A DNA stretch of 62,000 bases from Neocallimastix lanati (nom. inval.) (Eukaryota; Neocallimastigomycota; Neocallimastigomycetes; Neocallimastigales; Neocallimastigaceae): contig JACVTC010000065.1 of NCBI GenBank assembly GCA_016946835.1, positions 252,501 to 314,500 on the forward strand, given 5' to 3'. Shown one piece after another: positions 12,355 to 24,203 of the stretch; the first letter of the stretch is position 1; every line of letters begins with the position of its first letter. The notes under the pieces were generated by a model. The model was not told the DNA's origin. It searched no databases and worked only from the letters and a program-made list of their open reading frames with translations. The position numbers and the translations under genes were made by a program.

Positions 12355-15300
12355 GAAAGTTTATGACATCAAAATTATGACAGAAAAAGTGACAGAAGAA
12401 AAAAAAATGAATAACGAAAAAAAATTAACCATTCAAAATAATTTTTAACATTAGAAAATAGGACAAAAGGAAAAAGATAGGCTCTTTTATATAATTTAAT
12501 TGTTTTTGACATTAAACATGAAAAAAATGACATGAAAAACATGACATCAAAAAATGACATCAAAAAAATGAAATATAAAAAAGTAACAATAAAAATTGAC
12601 ATAAAACAAAATATGCAAAAAAATAAAGATACAAGGCAAATGAAATAAAAAAAATGACATAAAAAAATGAAATATGAAATGACAAACTAAATTTTAATAT
12701 TAGAAATATGACAAGAGGAAATAAAAAGACAATATTTAACAATTTAATAACTTTGACAAAAATATGACATAAAAATATGACATAAAAATATGACATATAA
12801 AAAATGACATGGAAAAACATACAACAGACTAAATAATAATTATTATTATATCATTAGAAACAGAATACAGTAAATGACAGAATCTATTAAACAATATAAT
12901 AATTTTGACGTTAGAAAATATGACATATAAAAAAATGATATTAAAAAAGTAGGACAAAAAAAAAAGACATTAAAAAGGTATGACATATAAAAAATTAACA
13001 TATAAAAAAATGACATTAGAAAAGTATGACATATAAAAAAATGATATATAAGACAATAGCATATAAAAAATGACATAAAAAAAGTGACATTAAAAAAGTA
13101 TGACATAAAAAAAATTGACATAAAAAAAATTGACATAAAAAAAATTGACATAAAAAAATGACATGGAAAAAATAACATAAAAAAAGTGACATGAAAAAAG
13201 TATGACATATAAAAAAATGACATATAAAAAAATGATATATAAGACAATAGCATATAAAAAATGACATAAAAAAAGTGACATTAAAAAAGAATGTCATATA
13301 AAAATATGACATAAAAAATGACATATAAAAAAATGACATACAAAAAATGACATAAAAAAAAAGACATTTTAATATATAAGACAATAACATATAAAAAAAT
13401 GTCATAAAAAAAGTGACATTAAAAAAGTATGACATATAAAAAATGACATTATATAAAAAAATGACATAAAATAATGACATATAAAAAAATGACATATAAA
13501 AAAATGACATATAAAAAAAGTGACATATAATAAAATGACATATAAAAAAATGACATATAAAAAAATGACATAAAAGATAATAATATATAAAAAAATGACA
13601 TAAAAAAAAAGTGACATATAAAAAAATGACATATAAAAAAATGACATAAAAAAAATGACATATAAGATAATAATATATAAAAAAATGACATAAAAAAAAA
13701 GTGACATTAAAAACGTATGACACATAAAAAATGGCATATAAAAAAATGGCATAAAAAATTACAACAAAAAACATACACCATAAATAATAATAGATTAAAT
13801 GATAATTATTATTTTAAAATTAAAAATATAATATAGGAAATGGAAGGTTTAAATAATTTAATAGTTTTGACATTAGAAAATATGACATCATAAAAAAATG
13901 ACATATAAAAAAATGACATATAAAAAAATGACATATAAAAAAATGACATATAAGAAAATGACATATAAGAAAATGACATATGAGACAATAACATATAAAA
14001 AAATGACATATAAGAAAATGACATATAAGACAATAACATATAAAAAGATGACATATAAGAAAATGACATATAAGAAAATGACATATGAGACAATAACATA
14101 TAAAAAAATGACATATAAGAAAATGACATATAAGACAATAACATATAAAAAAATGACATATAAAAAAATGACATATAAAAAATGACATAAAAAATTACAG
14201 CAAAAAACATACACCATAATTAATAATTGACTAAATGATAATTATTATTTTAAAATTAGAAACGTAATATAGGAAATGTAAGATTTAAATAATTTAATAG
14301 TTTTAACATTAGAAAATACGACATAAAAAAAGAAGACATAAAAAAATGACATATAAAAAAATGACATATAAGAAAATGACATAAAAAAAGTATGACATAA
14401 AAAAATGACATAAAAAGACATACAAGAAACAAAATACTAATTATTATTTTAATATTAGAAACAGAATACAGGAAATGAAAGATTCAATTAAACAATATAA
14501 TAATTTTGACATTGGAAAATATGACATATAAAATATGACATATTAAATATGACATATTAAGTATGACATATAAAAAATGACATGAAAAAAGAATGGCATA
14601 TAAAAATATGACATAAAAAATGACATATAAAAAAATGACATACAAAAAATGACATAAAAAAAAGACATAATATATAAGACAATAACATATAAAAAAATGT
14701 CATAAAAAAAAGTGACATTAAAAAAGTATGACATACAAAAAATGACATTATATAAAAAATGACATAAAAAAGTGACCTATAAAATAATGACATAAAATGA
14801 CATATAAAAAGATGACATATAAAAAAATGACATATAAAAAAATGGCATATAAAAAAATGACATATAAAAAAATGACATATAAAAAAATGACATATAAAAA
14901 AATGACATATAAAAAAATGACATATAAGATAATAATATATAAAAAAAAGACATAAAAAAAAAGTGACATATAAAAAAATGACATAAAATAATGACATATA
15001 AAAAAATGACATATAATAAAATGACATATAGAAAAATGACATATAAAAAAATGACATATAAAAAAATGACATAAAAAAAATGACATATAAGATAATAATA
15101 TATAAAAAAATGACATAAAAAAAAAGTGACATTAAAAACGTATGACACATAAAAAATGGCATATAAAAAAATGGCATAAAAAATTACAACAAAAAACATA
15201 CACCATAAATAATAATAGATTAAATGATAATTATTATTTTAACATTAAAAATATAATATAGGAAATGGAAGGTTTAAATAATTTAATAGTTTTGACATTA

Positions 15301-16345
15301 GAAAATATGACATCATAAAAAAATGACATATAAAAAAATGACATATAAGATAATAATATATAAAAAAATGACATAAAAAAGTGACCTATAAAATAATGAC
15401 ATAAAATGACATATAAAAAGATGACATAAAAAAAAAGTGACATATAAAAAAATGACATAAAATAATGACATATAAAAAATGACATAAAAAATTACAGCAT
15501 AAAACATACACCATAATTAATAATTGACTAAATGATAATTATTATTTTAAAATTAGAAGCGTAATATAGGAAATGTAAGGTTTAAATAATTTTATAGTTT
15601 TGACATTAGAAAATACGACATAAAAAAAGAAGACATAAAAAAATGACATAAAAAGACATACAAGAAACAAAATACTAATTATTATTTTAATATTAGAAAC
15701 AGAATACAGGAAATGAAAGATTCAATTAAACAATATAATAATTTTGACATTGGAAAATATGACATATAAAATATGACATATTTAATATGACATATAAAAA
15801 ATGACATGAAAAAAGAATGGCATATAAGAAAATGACATAAAAAAAGTATGACATAAAAAAATGACATAAAAATATGACATGAAAAAAGAATGACATATTA
15901 AAAAAATGACATAAAAAGACATACAAGAAACAAAATACTAATTATTATTTTAATATTAGAAACAGAATACAGGAAATGAAAGTTTCAATTAAACAATATA
16001 ATAATTTTGACATTGGAAAATATGACATATAAAAAATGACATGAAAAAAGAATGTCATATAAAAATATGACATAAAAAATGACATAGAAAAAAAGACATA
16101 ATATATAAGACAATAACATATAAAAAAATGTCATAAAAAAAAGTGACATTAAAAAAGTATGACATATAAAAAATGACATTATATAAAAAAATGACATAAA
16201 AAAGTGACCTATAAAATAATGACATAAAATGACATATAAAAAAATGACATATAAAAATGACATATAAAAATGACATAATAAAAATGATATAATAAAATAT
16301 TTTATATAAAATATTAAACATAAAAAAAGTAAAATAAAAAAAAGA
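12355..16345. repeat. 4-kb TGACATA(TAAAAAAA) minisatellite with higher-order structure
   Basis: The basic step is ATGACATATAAAAA, 11-16 bp long as the A-run varies. Every 250-500 bp the array is broken by a divergent block of about 80-110 bp. One type reads ATTATTTTAATATTAGAAAC...GGAAATGAAAGATTCAATTA, at about 12840, 14440, 15680 and 15940. A second type reads AATATAGGAAATGGAAGGTT, at about 13800, 14230, 15220 and 15540. Runs such as TGACATATAAGACAATAACA repeat in order inside blocks, so whole segments were duplicated. All reading frames through it are MSFFY/MTYKK-type periodic text on both strands and are not genes. Confidence 0.92.
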
Positions 16346-16369
16346 AGACATTACATTTTAAAAATTTAA

Positions 16370-16401
<32 letters not shown>

Positions 16402-17100
16402 TGTATAAATTTTTTATTTTTAATATTTCTTTTTTATTTTCTATAAATATATATATATTAATTTGTTTATTTTTATTTTTGTTTTATATTATATTATACT
16501 TTTTTATTATAATTATTTTTTTTATGTGTATGTATATGTATGTGTGTTTTTATAAAAGTTTTTTAGGAACATTTTTGAATTTTAATTATTTTAGATAGTT
16601 TTATAAATAGTATTTTAAATAGAAACATTCAACAGATAAAAAAAAAAAGATAACATATATATTATTGATTTTATAATTCTTTTCTTTTTATAAATATATA
16701 TATATATATAATTAGATTGGGATTTTAAAAAGTATATGTTTAATAAAATAGAGTAATTTGTTTACATTAAATAACTTGTATTTATTAATATTTTATCTTT
16801 AATTACTAATTTATTTTATTTTGTTATTACTTTTTTTTTTTTTTTATTTTTTTTTATTCTTTTTATATCTTTGTATATAATTATAATAACAATAAAAGGT
16901 TTTTGATATTCAAATAAGTAAAAAAATATTTATTTATATTTTTTTACACATATAATATTTTTCTATAATTAATAATAATAATTATTATTACAATTTTTCT
17001 TTTGTTTATTTTAAATTATTTATAAATATTATTATTTTAAAATTTTTTTTTTATGTTAAATTTTTTTTTTTTATTATTTTATTTTATTTTATTTAAAGAC
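16346..17100. other. AT-rich DNA between satellite and acyltransferase gene
   Basis: Poly(T) at about 16378-16402 then AT-rich sequence with no conserved coding text. The last 100 bp are presumably the 3' UTR of the minus-strand acyltransferase gene. Confidence 0.5.
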
Positions 17101-17101
17101 A

Positions 17102-18331
17102 TCAACAAATATATTCAAAGTATGGAACTGTTTTACGAAAAACAAATATGATCATAAATGATAGAATATAAACAACTACTGAAAATAATGGTGCACAGAA
17201 TAACGGATTAAAAGATTGAGGATCAAATTTTGCAAAACGGTAGAGGAGATGATGAATGGTCATATGAATGAGATAAATACCTAGAGTACAATTTGAGAGA
17301 GAAAGTACGCATTTCTTTATAGTGGAATCATCACTAAAATTTTCTATATAATCGTTTATAGTATACTTGAAAAAAATAAAAATACCATAGGCCGTCATTG
17401 CAACATTTACACAGTTATATTCCCCAAAGAAATTATTTTCCTTACCAAGATAAATACTACTAAATATTCTTAAAAAAACTGTTAAAACAATACCTAATGC
17501 CCCAATGAGGTAGGAAAAAATTTTAAATTTTTTCCCATCATTATCATTATACGCTAAAAGATAACCCCAGAGATAATAAAAAGCAAATCCCCGAGCTGAA
17601 TTTATTCTGAGTGAATTAAAGAAGTCAATGATGATGGTTAATTTTATTGAGAAAAACGTTTCAAAAAAGTTATAAGTCGTTGGTATTATAGAGGAAACGG
17701 TGAAAAATAGCCAAAATATGTACTTTATTTCCTTGTTATTATAGGCTATCCCACGAAATATTGGTGTCACCATATAAATTCCCATAATAAAGTTTAAATA
17801 CCAAAGATGGCCGTTTCTATAAATACTTTTAACTACGGTATCTTTAATAGTTTCATAATCAAAATTGTAATTTTCTTGATTGAAATTAATTAGGAATTTA
17901 TCAATAAAAATATAGTAAATAGACCAAAAAATGAGACATCTAAAGATTCTAAAAATATATTTTGTATAGAGTGTCTTAATCGTTATAGGTTTTTCTACAT
18001 CAAGAAATAAAATACCACTAATCATTATAAATAGTGGAACACAGGCTCTCGATAAACTATTATAAAAGAAGAGTGTATACCAATTCGAGGATTTAAATTC
18101 TACAGGTTTAAGATCTTCTGCAGTACAATTGATAAAAACAACAAGTATATTCGCAAAAATTCTAAGACAATCTATCCAATATAATCTTTCTTTTTTTTCT
18201 TTCAAATATTGATCACTCTCTTCCTTAATTGGAGTGTTGATTAAGGCTTTGTTATCATCTTCATTATCATAGGGAGAATAATAAGCACTTTCTACTTCAC
18301 TTAATTCTTTGACATATGTACTCTTTATCAT
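17102..18331 (-). CDS. Acyltransferase family 3 membrane protein
   Basis: Single exon, 409 residues, about ten membrane segments after a charged 50-residue N-terminal tail. The layout matches Acyl_transf_3 (the OatA/WecH/NodX type), integral membrane enzymes that usually O-acetylate sugars or polysaccharides. Landmarks are W-I-D-C-L-R (residues 52-57) leading into the first membrane segment, the S-G-I-L-F-L segment at 105-110, HLWYL at 175-179 and LGIYLIHM at 350-357. In active members the first segment ends in a conserved His (V-V-x-x-H); here the text is VVFINCT, with Asn 68 at that place. Activity is therefore doubtful, or the catalytic centre differs. The start is the only Met before WIDCLR at the proper distance, and the frame is intact to TAA. 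Acceptor and acyl donor cannot be told from sequence. Bacterial-like families of this kind are common in gut fungi and may be of transferred origin (inference). Confidence 0.85.
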   Translation of the reverse strand: MIKSTYVKELSEVESAYYSPYDNEDDNKALINTPIKEESDQYLKEKKERLYWIDCLRIFANILVVFINCTAEDLKPVEFKSSNWYTLFFYNSLSRACVPLFIMISGILFLDVEKPITIKTLYTKYIFRIFRCLIFWSIYYIFIDKFLINFNQENYNFDYETIKDTVVKSIYRNGHLWYLNFIMGIYMVTPIFRGIAYNNKEIKYIFWLFFTVSSIIPTTYNFFETFFSIKLTIIIDFFNSLRINSARGFAFYYLWGYLLAYNDNDGKKFKIFSYLIGALGIVLTVFLRIFSSIYLGKENNFFGEYNCVNVAMTAYGIFIFFKYTINDYIENFSDDSTIKKCVLSLSNCTLGIYLIHMTIHHLLYRFAKFDPQSFNPLFCAPLFSVVVYILSFMIIFVFRKTVPYFEYIC

Positions 18332-19115
18332 TTTTTTTTTACTATTATTATTATTATAGTTTTAATAATATGTTTTTTTTTTTTTTTCCAAAAAACAAAA
18401 AAAATAATTAATATTTTAATTATGATCAATAAAAAACTGTCCTTTTTTTTTTTTTTTTTCTTTTCTTTTACCTACTTCATTGATTATTTAACATTTTTTT
18501 TAATAGATAAACTATTAATATATAATATAAAAAAAATATTTATTAATAAAAAGAAAAGAAAAATAAAAAGTTAATTATAATATAAAATTATAAAGATATT
18601 CTCTAATTTGTTATAATTTAAACTACTTTTTTTTTAGAATAATTAAAACTTTAAAATTTTAGAATTTTAATCATAATTATTTTAAAAAAAAAAAAAAAAA
18701 ATACTGATATAAAAATTTTATAATAATAGTTTTAATAATTATAGTTTTAAAGTAGGCGATTTTTTAATTGTAAGTATAATAAATAATAATTAAAAGAAAA
18801 AAAAAAAAAAAAAAAAAAAAGAAAAAAAAAATTTTTAATGTTTGCTTATTAAAAAAATGAGACTGAGACTCTCTCAAAATTAAATGATGAAAAATATTTT
18901 TAATTAATTAAAGAATAAAAATGTAAAAATTATTGGATACCATAAAAAAAAAGTAAAATAAAATAAAACAAAAACAAAACAAAAAAAAAGATAATTTATA
19001 ATTTTAAATTATTATCAAAAATCAAAGTTAAAAATTATAAATAAGAGAGAATTTTTTACTTAAAAATATTATAATGAATAATAAAAAAAAAAAAAAGTAT
19101 AAAATATTATAATTA

Positions 19116-19156
<41 letters not shown>

Positions 19157-20456
19157 AATTGTACATGTAATTATAATAGAAATTTAAAACATTATATAAT
19201 AAACAATAATTAAATAGAAATAATATAATTATTATTTTAATTATTGTTATTATCACAACAATTAAATGTAATTTCTGTTAATTTTGTTAATTTTGATTTA
19301 TTAAAATTTTTATGGTATTTAAAAGAAGATGTTAATATTTTATATAATAATAATAATTATAACAGATTTTTTTTTTTTACATATTTTCTATTATTCTAAG
19401 TATACTTAATATACTTAAATTTGACTTATAATGAATAATTAATAAAGTATATTAACAAAAAAAAAAAAAAAAAAAAAAACCTATGATGATAATAAGCATA
19501 CTAATTTTTTGAAAATAAAAATGTAAAAATAGTAAAAATAAAGCATATAAAATTAAAAAACGTAAAAATTAAAAAATGTAAAAATTTAAAAATTAAATAT
19601 TTTTTATGACAATATTATATATTTTTTAAGTATTTTTTATTTTTTATTTTATATTAAGCTTGTATTAAAATATTATATTATAATATATATATATTTTATG
19701 TTTTTTTGTTTTTTTTTTAAAATAAGTTTTTATAACTAAATAATTTTTGGGATTATTGTTTAACAAAAAAAAAAAGAAAAAAGAAAAAAGAAATTAAAAT
19801 AAAATATATAATATAATATATATTAAGTAAATTTTTTAAAGTTTTTTTTTTAAACACATTTATTTTTTAAAATCATGTGAAATTAATATTCAATTTACGT
19901 ATATTAATGTAAATTCAATTCAAACAAATTTTATTATAACTTTAATTATTTAAATATTTTTTATTACTATTTTTATACATATATTTTTTAAAAAACATGT
20001 GATATTAATACTAAATACACATATAATAATGGAAATTCAATTCAATTATTTATTTTAAATTTAAAATATATAAATATTTTAAATTTTATTATTAATAAAA
20101 TTATTCATTTTTTTTTATACTTTTAATTAATATAAATAATATATTATTTTTTTAAAAGAATATAGGATAATAAATAAATAAATAAATTAATAAATAAATA
20201 AATAAATAAATTAATAAATAAATAAATTAATAAATAAATAAATTAATAAATAAATAAATAAATTAATAAATAAATAAATAAATAAATTAATAAATAAATT
20301 AATAAATAAATTAATTAATAAATAAATAAATAAATAAATAATGTAATAACAAGAAAACTTTAACGTGTTTTGTAGTATCCTATCCTATCCTATGTTATGA
20401 ATATTTAATAATAATTTTTAAAATAGATTAAGTAAAATTATTTAATCAAATATAAT
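18332..20456. other. AT-rich intergenic DNA, divergent promoter region
   Basis: Separates the minus-strand acyltransferase from the plus-strand ankyrin gene, so it should carry both promoters. It is almost entirely A/T with poly(A) runs (18799-18820, 19120-19153, 19460-19480). No defined element could be picked out. Confidence 0.5.
20165..20342. repeat. AAATAAAT/TTAATAAA tandem repeat
   Basis: Repeated AAATAAATAAATTAATAAAT steps about 110 bp upstream of the ankyrin gene start, followed by a less AT-rich stretch with three ATCCT steps (TATCCTATCCTATCC) at about 20375. Confidence 0.8.
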
Positions 20457-22604
20457 ATGAATATTGAACAACAATTATATGAAAATATAGAAGATAAAGA
20501 TTTAAAAGAATTAAAAGAATATTTTATTGTAAATAATATAAAATCAGAGGATTATTGTAATTTTAATAAAACCCTTTCAACCTTAATTGAAAATAATGCG
20601 TCCATTGAAATTATTAGATATATTATTGAACAGCAATATGATAAAGAAAACATAGAACCACTATTTACTTCAGTTAGATTAAACAAATTTAAAGTGGCTA
20701 ATACGTTATTAATGTATGGTGCTAATATTAATGGAAGAATACGAAATACTCATAATTACAAAGGTAAAACGAGAAATATTGTAAAATATTTAGTAGATAG
20801 TAACAAACTTAACTATGATAATTTAATTTATATAATAAATCATGATTTTAATATGAACTTAATCACTGAAGGTGTAATTTTAAATTTAATAAAACAAAAG
20901 AGAAATGATTTGGTCAATTGTATTTTTAAATTTAATCAATATAAGGACAAATATGTTAAATTGATTTTCTTTAATATATTTCTATTTGATATCTATGGAA
21001 ATAAGAAGGCATTGTCAACAAAAGAAATAAATAAAATAGCTTTCTACAATGATGACGTTGTATTTAATATTAATGAAAGAAATAATTGTGGCTCTTCACT
21101 CTTTCTTAAAGTAATTTCAGATAATAATTTTGAATTGGTAAAACTATTTATCCATTACGCCAATGCACTTAACATTATTTTAAATCTGGAGGAAGAAGAT
21201 GATTTTGGAAGAAAATTATTTTTAATTGCCATTGAAAATAATGATATGAATATTATTAAATTATTAATTAAATATGCAGATAGTCGTGACTTTATATTTA
21301 ATATTAATGAGAAAAATAGATTTGGAAATTATCCGCTTTTGAAAGCTTTTGAAAATAGTAATCTGGACTTAGTTAAATTTTTATTAACCTATGCCGAAAC
21401 TCATCGTATTATTTTGAATCTCAATGATAACAATAATTTTGGATATTATCCTCTCCTTTTTGCTACAGTTAATAATAATTTGGACGGTATAAAATTGTTA
21501 ATCGACTACGCCAATAAAAATAAAATTATTTTGGATATTAACAAACAAAATAAATTAAAAGCTTATCCGTTGTTGATATCGATTAAAAATAAGAGTATTA
21601 GTATTTTGAAACTTTTGTTTGATTACGCCAATGATCATGATATTATTTTAAATATTAATCAAAATGATAATGGTAATTACCCTTTATTGAATGCTATTAA
21701 AAGTAATGAATATGAAATGGTTGAATTATTGATTGACTACGCAATGGAAAATGAAATTATATTAAATCTGAATGAATATAAGGATAATTACGATAATTAT
21801 TGTTTGTTAGAGGCTGTTGAAAAAAATGATATTGATTCCGTTAGATTAATCATTGAATATGCAAAAGAAAATGAAATTGTTTTAAATTTAAATGATAAAA
21901 ATAAGTATAAGAGTTATCCTCTACTGGGGGCTATTGAGCGAAGAAATATTAATCTAACGAAATTAATAATAAATTATGCGAATAAACAGGATATTCTTTT
22001 AGAGATAAATGAAAAAGATGAATCAGGAAATTTCCCATTATTGAAGGCCGCTAACTGTTCTCGAAGAGATTCTAAAATGCTAAAGTTATTAATTAAATAC
22101 GGGAAGGCAAATGAAGTCGTCTTGAATTTAAATGATAAAAATAATGTTGGTGACTATCCCTTATTAAAAGCAGTGGAAAATAATAGTATAGATGGTGTGA
22201 AAGCTTTAATTAAATATAGTAAAGCGGTTGGAATAACATTAACCATCAATGAGAAAAATAAACAAGGGGATTATCCTTTACTCAAAGCTATTGAGAATAA
22301 TAATACAGAAAATGTTTATTTATTAATAAAATATGCCAATAAAAATAAAATCCTTTTAACTATTAATGATAAAAATAAGGAAAGATTATATCCACTCATA
22401 CTAGCAAATAAAAACAATAATTATGAAATCATTAAGCTACTCGTGGAGTACAGCAATGATCATGGAATAGAATTAAATATTAGTAAAAAGAATTATGATG
22501 ATGAAACCTATGCTTCTCTTTTAAAAAATATTAAAAGAGCTCGTAAGGAATACAATATTAAAATGAATTCAGCCAACAGTTCAAGAAAGAAAAAATTAAG
22601 ATAA
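20457..22604 (+). CDS. Ankyrin-repeat protein (about 12 diverged repeats)
   Basis: Intact single exon, 715 residues. The N-terminal 200 residues hold weak ankyrin-like units (NKFKVANTLLMYGANINGRI). From residue 202 to about 690 run twelve units of 38-41 residues with the pattern I-L-N-I-N-x-K-N-x-x-G-x-Y-P-L-L-x-A-I-x-x-N, then x-x-V-K-L-L-I-x-Y-A-x-x-x-x-I. The x-Y-P-L-L-x-A helix replaces the canonical TPLHLA helix, and the extra turn makes each unit longer than the usual 33 residues. The tail is basic (SSRKKKLR). No signal peptide, membrane segment or enzyme domain is seen, so it is likely an intracellular protein-binding scaffold. The partner is unknown. Large families of such proteins are typical of gut fungi; recent duplication is suggested by near-identical units. 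Confidence 0.9.
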   Translation: MNIEQQLYENIEDKDLKELKEYFIVNNIKSEDYCNFNKTLSTLIENNASIEIIRYIIEQQYDKENIEPLFTSVRLNKFKVANTLLMYGANINGRIRNTHNYKGKTRNIVKYLVDSNKLNYDNLIYIINHDFNMNLITEGVILNLIKQKRNDLVNCIFKFNQYKDKYVKLIFFNIFLFDIYGNKKALSTKEINKIAFYNDDVVFNINERNNCGSSLFLKVISDNNFELVKLFIHYANALNIILNLEEEDDFGRKLFLIAIENNDMNIIKLLIKYADSRDFIFNINEKNRFGNYPLLKAFENSNLDLVKFLLTYAETHRIILNLNDNNNFGYYPLLFATVNNNLDGIKLLIDYANKNKIILDINKQNKLKAYPLLISIKNKSISILKLLFDYANDHDIILNINQNDNGNYPLLNAIKSNEYEMVELLIDYAMENEIILNLNEYKDNYDNYCLLEAVEKNDIDSVRLIIEYAKENEIVLNLNDKNKYKSYPLLGAIERRNINLTKLIINYANKQDILLEINEKDESGNFPLLKAANCSRRDSKMLKLLIKYGKANEVVLNLNDKNNVGDYPLLKAVENNSIDGVKALIKYSKAVGITLTINEKNKQGDYPLLKAIENNNTENVYLLIKYANKNKILLTINDKNKERLYPLILANKNNNYEIIKLLVEYSNDHGIELNISKKNYDDETYASLLKNIKRARKEYNIKMNSANSSRKKKLR

Positions 22605-22985
22605 ATTAATAAAAAAAAAAAATAATAATAAAATAAAATATATATATATTTATATTTATATATAACTCATTAATCAAGTTTAATCATATATATATATACT
22701 ACTTTAAAATGTCAATAATGAATTTAAGATTTTGATGAAGTTATTCTGTAATTTTAATGAAATTATTTATATAATAAAAATAATAATAATAATAAATAAA
22801 TAAATAAATAAATAAATAATAAATAATTACATATTAAAAAGTATGTATGTACTAAAAATTTTTTATTACCATGAAGATTGTTATCCATTAAAAGAAATTT
22901 AAACTATAGTAACCAATTTTAGAATAATTTAAATGAATTTCATTTAAAATATAAAAATTATCAGTCTTTAGAAGTGATTATACAG

Positions 22986-23050
<65 letters not shown>

Positions 23051-23060
23051 TTTTTTTTTT
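22605..23060. other. AT-rich region downstream of the ankyrin gene
   Basis: 3' UTR and intergenic DNA with (AAAT)n at about 22790-22820 and an (ATT)n run at about 22987-23050. No gene is seen. Confidence 0.5.
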
Positions 23061-23061
23061 A

Positions 23062-23505
23062 AAAAAAAAAAAATGATATAGATAGATTAAAAAAAATACA
23101 TATATATATGTATATATATTCTTCTCTTTTTATATTTATAATAGCAATATGTATTATAATGAATAATAATTATGTATTTACAATAATATTTATTATTTTT
23201 TAAAAGAAAAAAAAAATGATATAGATAGATTAAAAAAATACATATATATATATGTATATATATTCTTCTCTTTTTATATTTATAATAACAATATGTATTA
23301 TAATGAATAATAATTATGTATTTACAATAGTATTTATTATTTTTTTTAAAAAAAAAAAAATGATATAGATAGATTAAAAAAATACATATATATATATATG
23401 TATATATATTCTTCTCTTTTTATATTTATAATAACAATATGTATTATAATGAATAATAATTATGTATTTACAATAGTATTTATTATTTTTTTAAAAAAAA
23501 AAAAA
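23062..23505. repeat. Three tandem copies of a 141-bp unit
   Basis: The unit starts with A-rich sequence then TGATATAGATAGATTAAAA, continues through TACATATATATATGTATATA and TTCTTCTCTTTTTATATTTA, and ends TGTATTTACAATAGTATTTA. Copies begin at about 23070, 23210 and 23350 and are almost identical except in A-run and AT-run length, showing recent duplication. Confidence 0.85.
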
Positions 23506-23621
23506 ATTAAAAATAAAAATAAAAAATAATTAAAAATAAAAATAAAAATTATTTTAATTTTAATTTAAATTTTAATGAAAAAAAAATTTATAATAAAATT
23601 AGTCACATTAAAATATTATTT

Positions 23622-23989
23622 TGATATAAAACAAATATGTTTAGTAATATATTTGTATATTTAATAATAATTATTAAATATTAAATTTATATCTTTTTGA
23701 TAATAATTATTTTATTTTATTTTATTTCAATATGTATTATTATAATTATAATAATTATAACACTTTAATTCATATAAAATTAATATAGTTCTATATATTA
23801 GAATATATAATTAATATATAACCTATTTCTTATAAATAAATTAGATTATTTATATTAGAAATAGGTATGAATTTTCACTTGAAAATATTTCTCTTTGTGC
23901 TTTTATTAATTGATTAATTAATAATAAGTAATTTGATATATTACAATATTAATTGATTAATTAATAATTAAATATTTTAAATAAATTTA

Positions 23990-24033
<44 letters not shown>

Positions 24034-24160
24034 TAAATAAAACAATTTCTAACAAAACATTTTTTTTACTTATTATTAATATTCAGTGCTGCCTATTGTT
24101 TTCTCTTATTTGAGTGTCCCTCTCGTTACAATCAATAATGGTATATCTAACTTGGCTACA

Positions 24161-24203
<43 letters not shown>

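Noticed and set aside
12375-16351. Many overlapping ORFs of 60-252 codons on both strands
   Set aside because: They translate to periodic MSFFY/YVIFL/MTYKK text on both strands at once, produced by the TGACATA satellite whose step is often a multiple of three.
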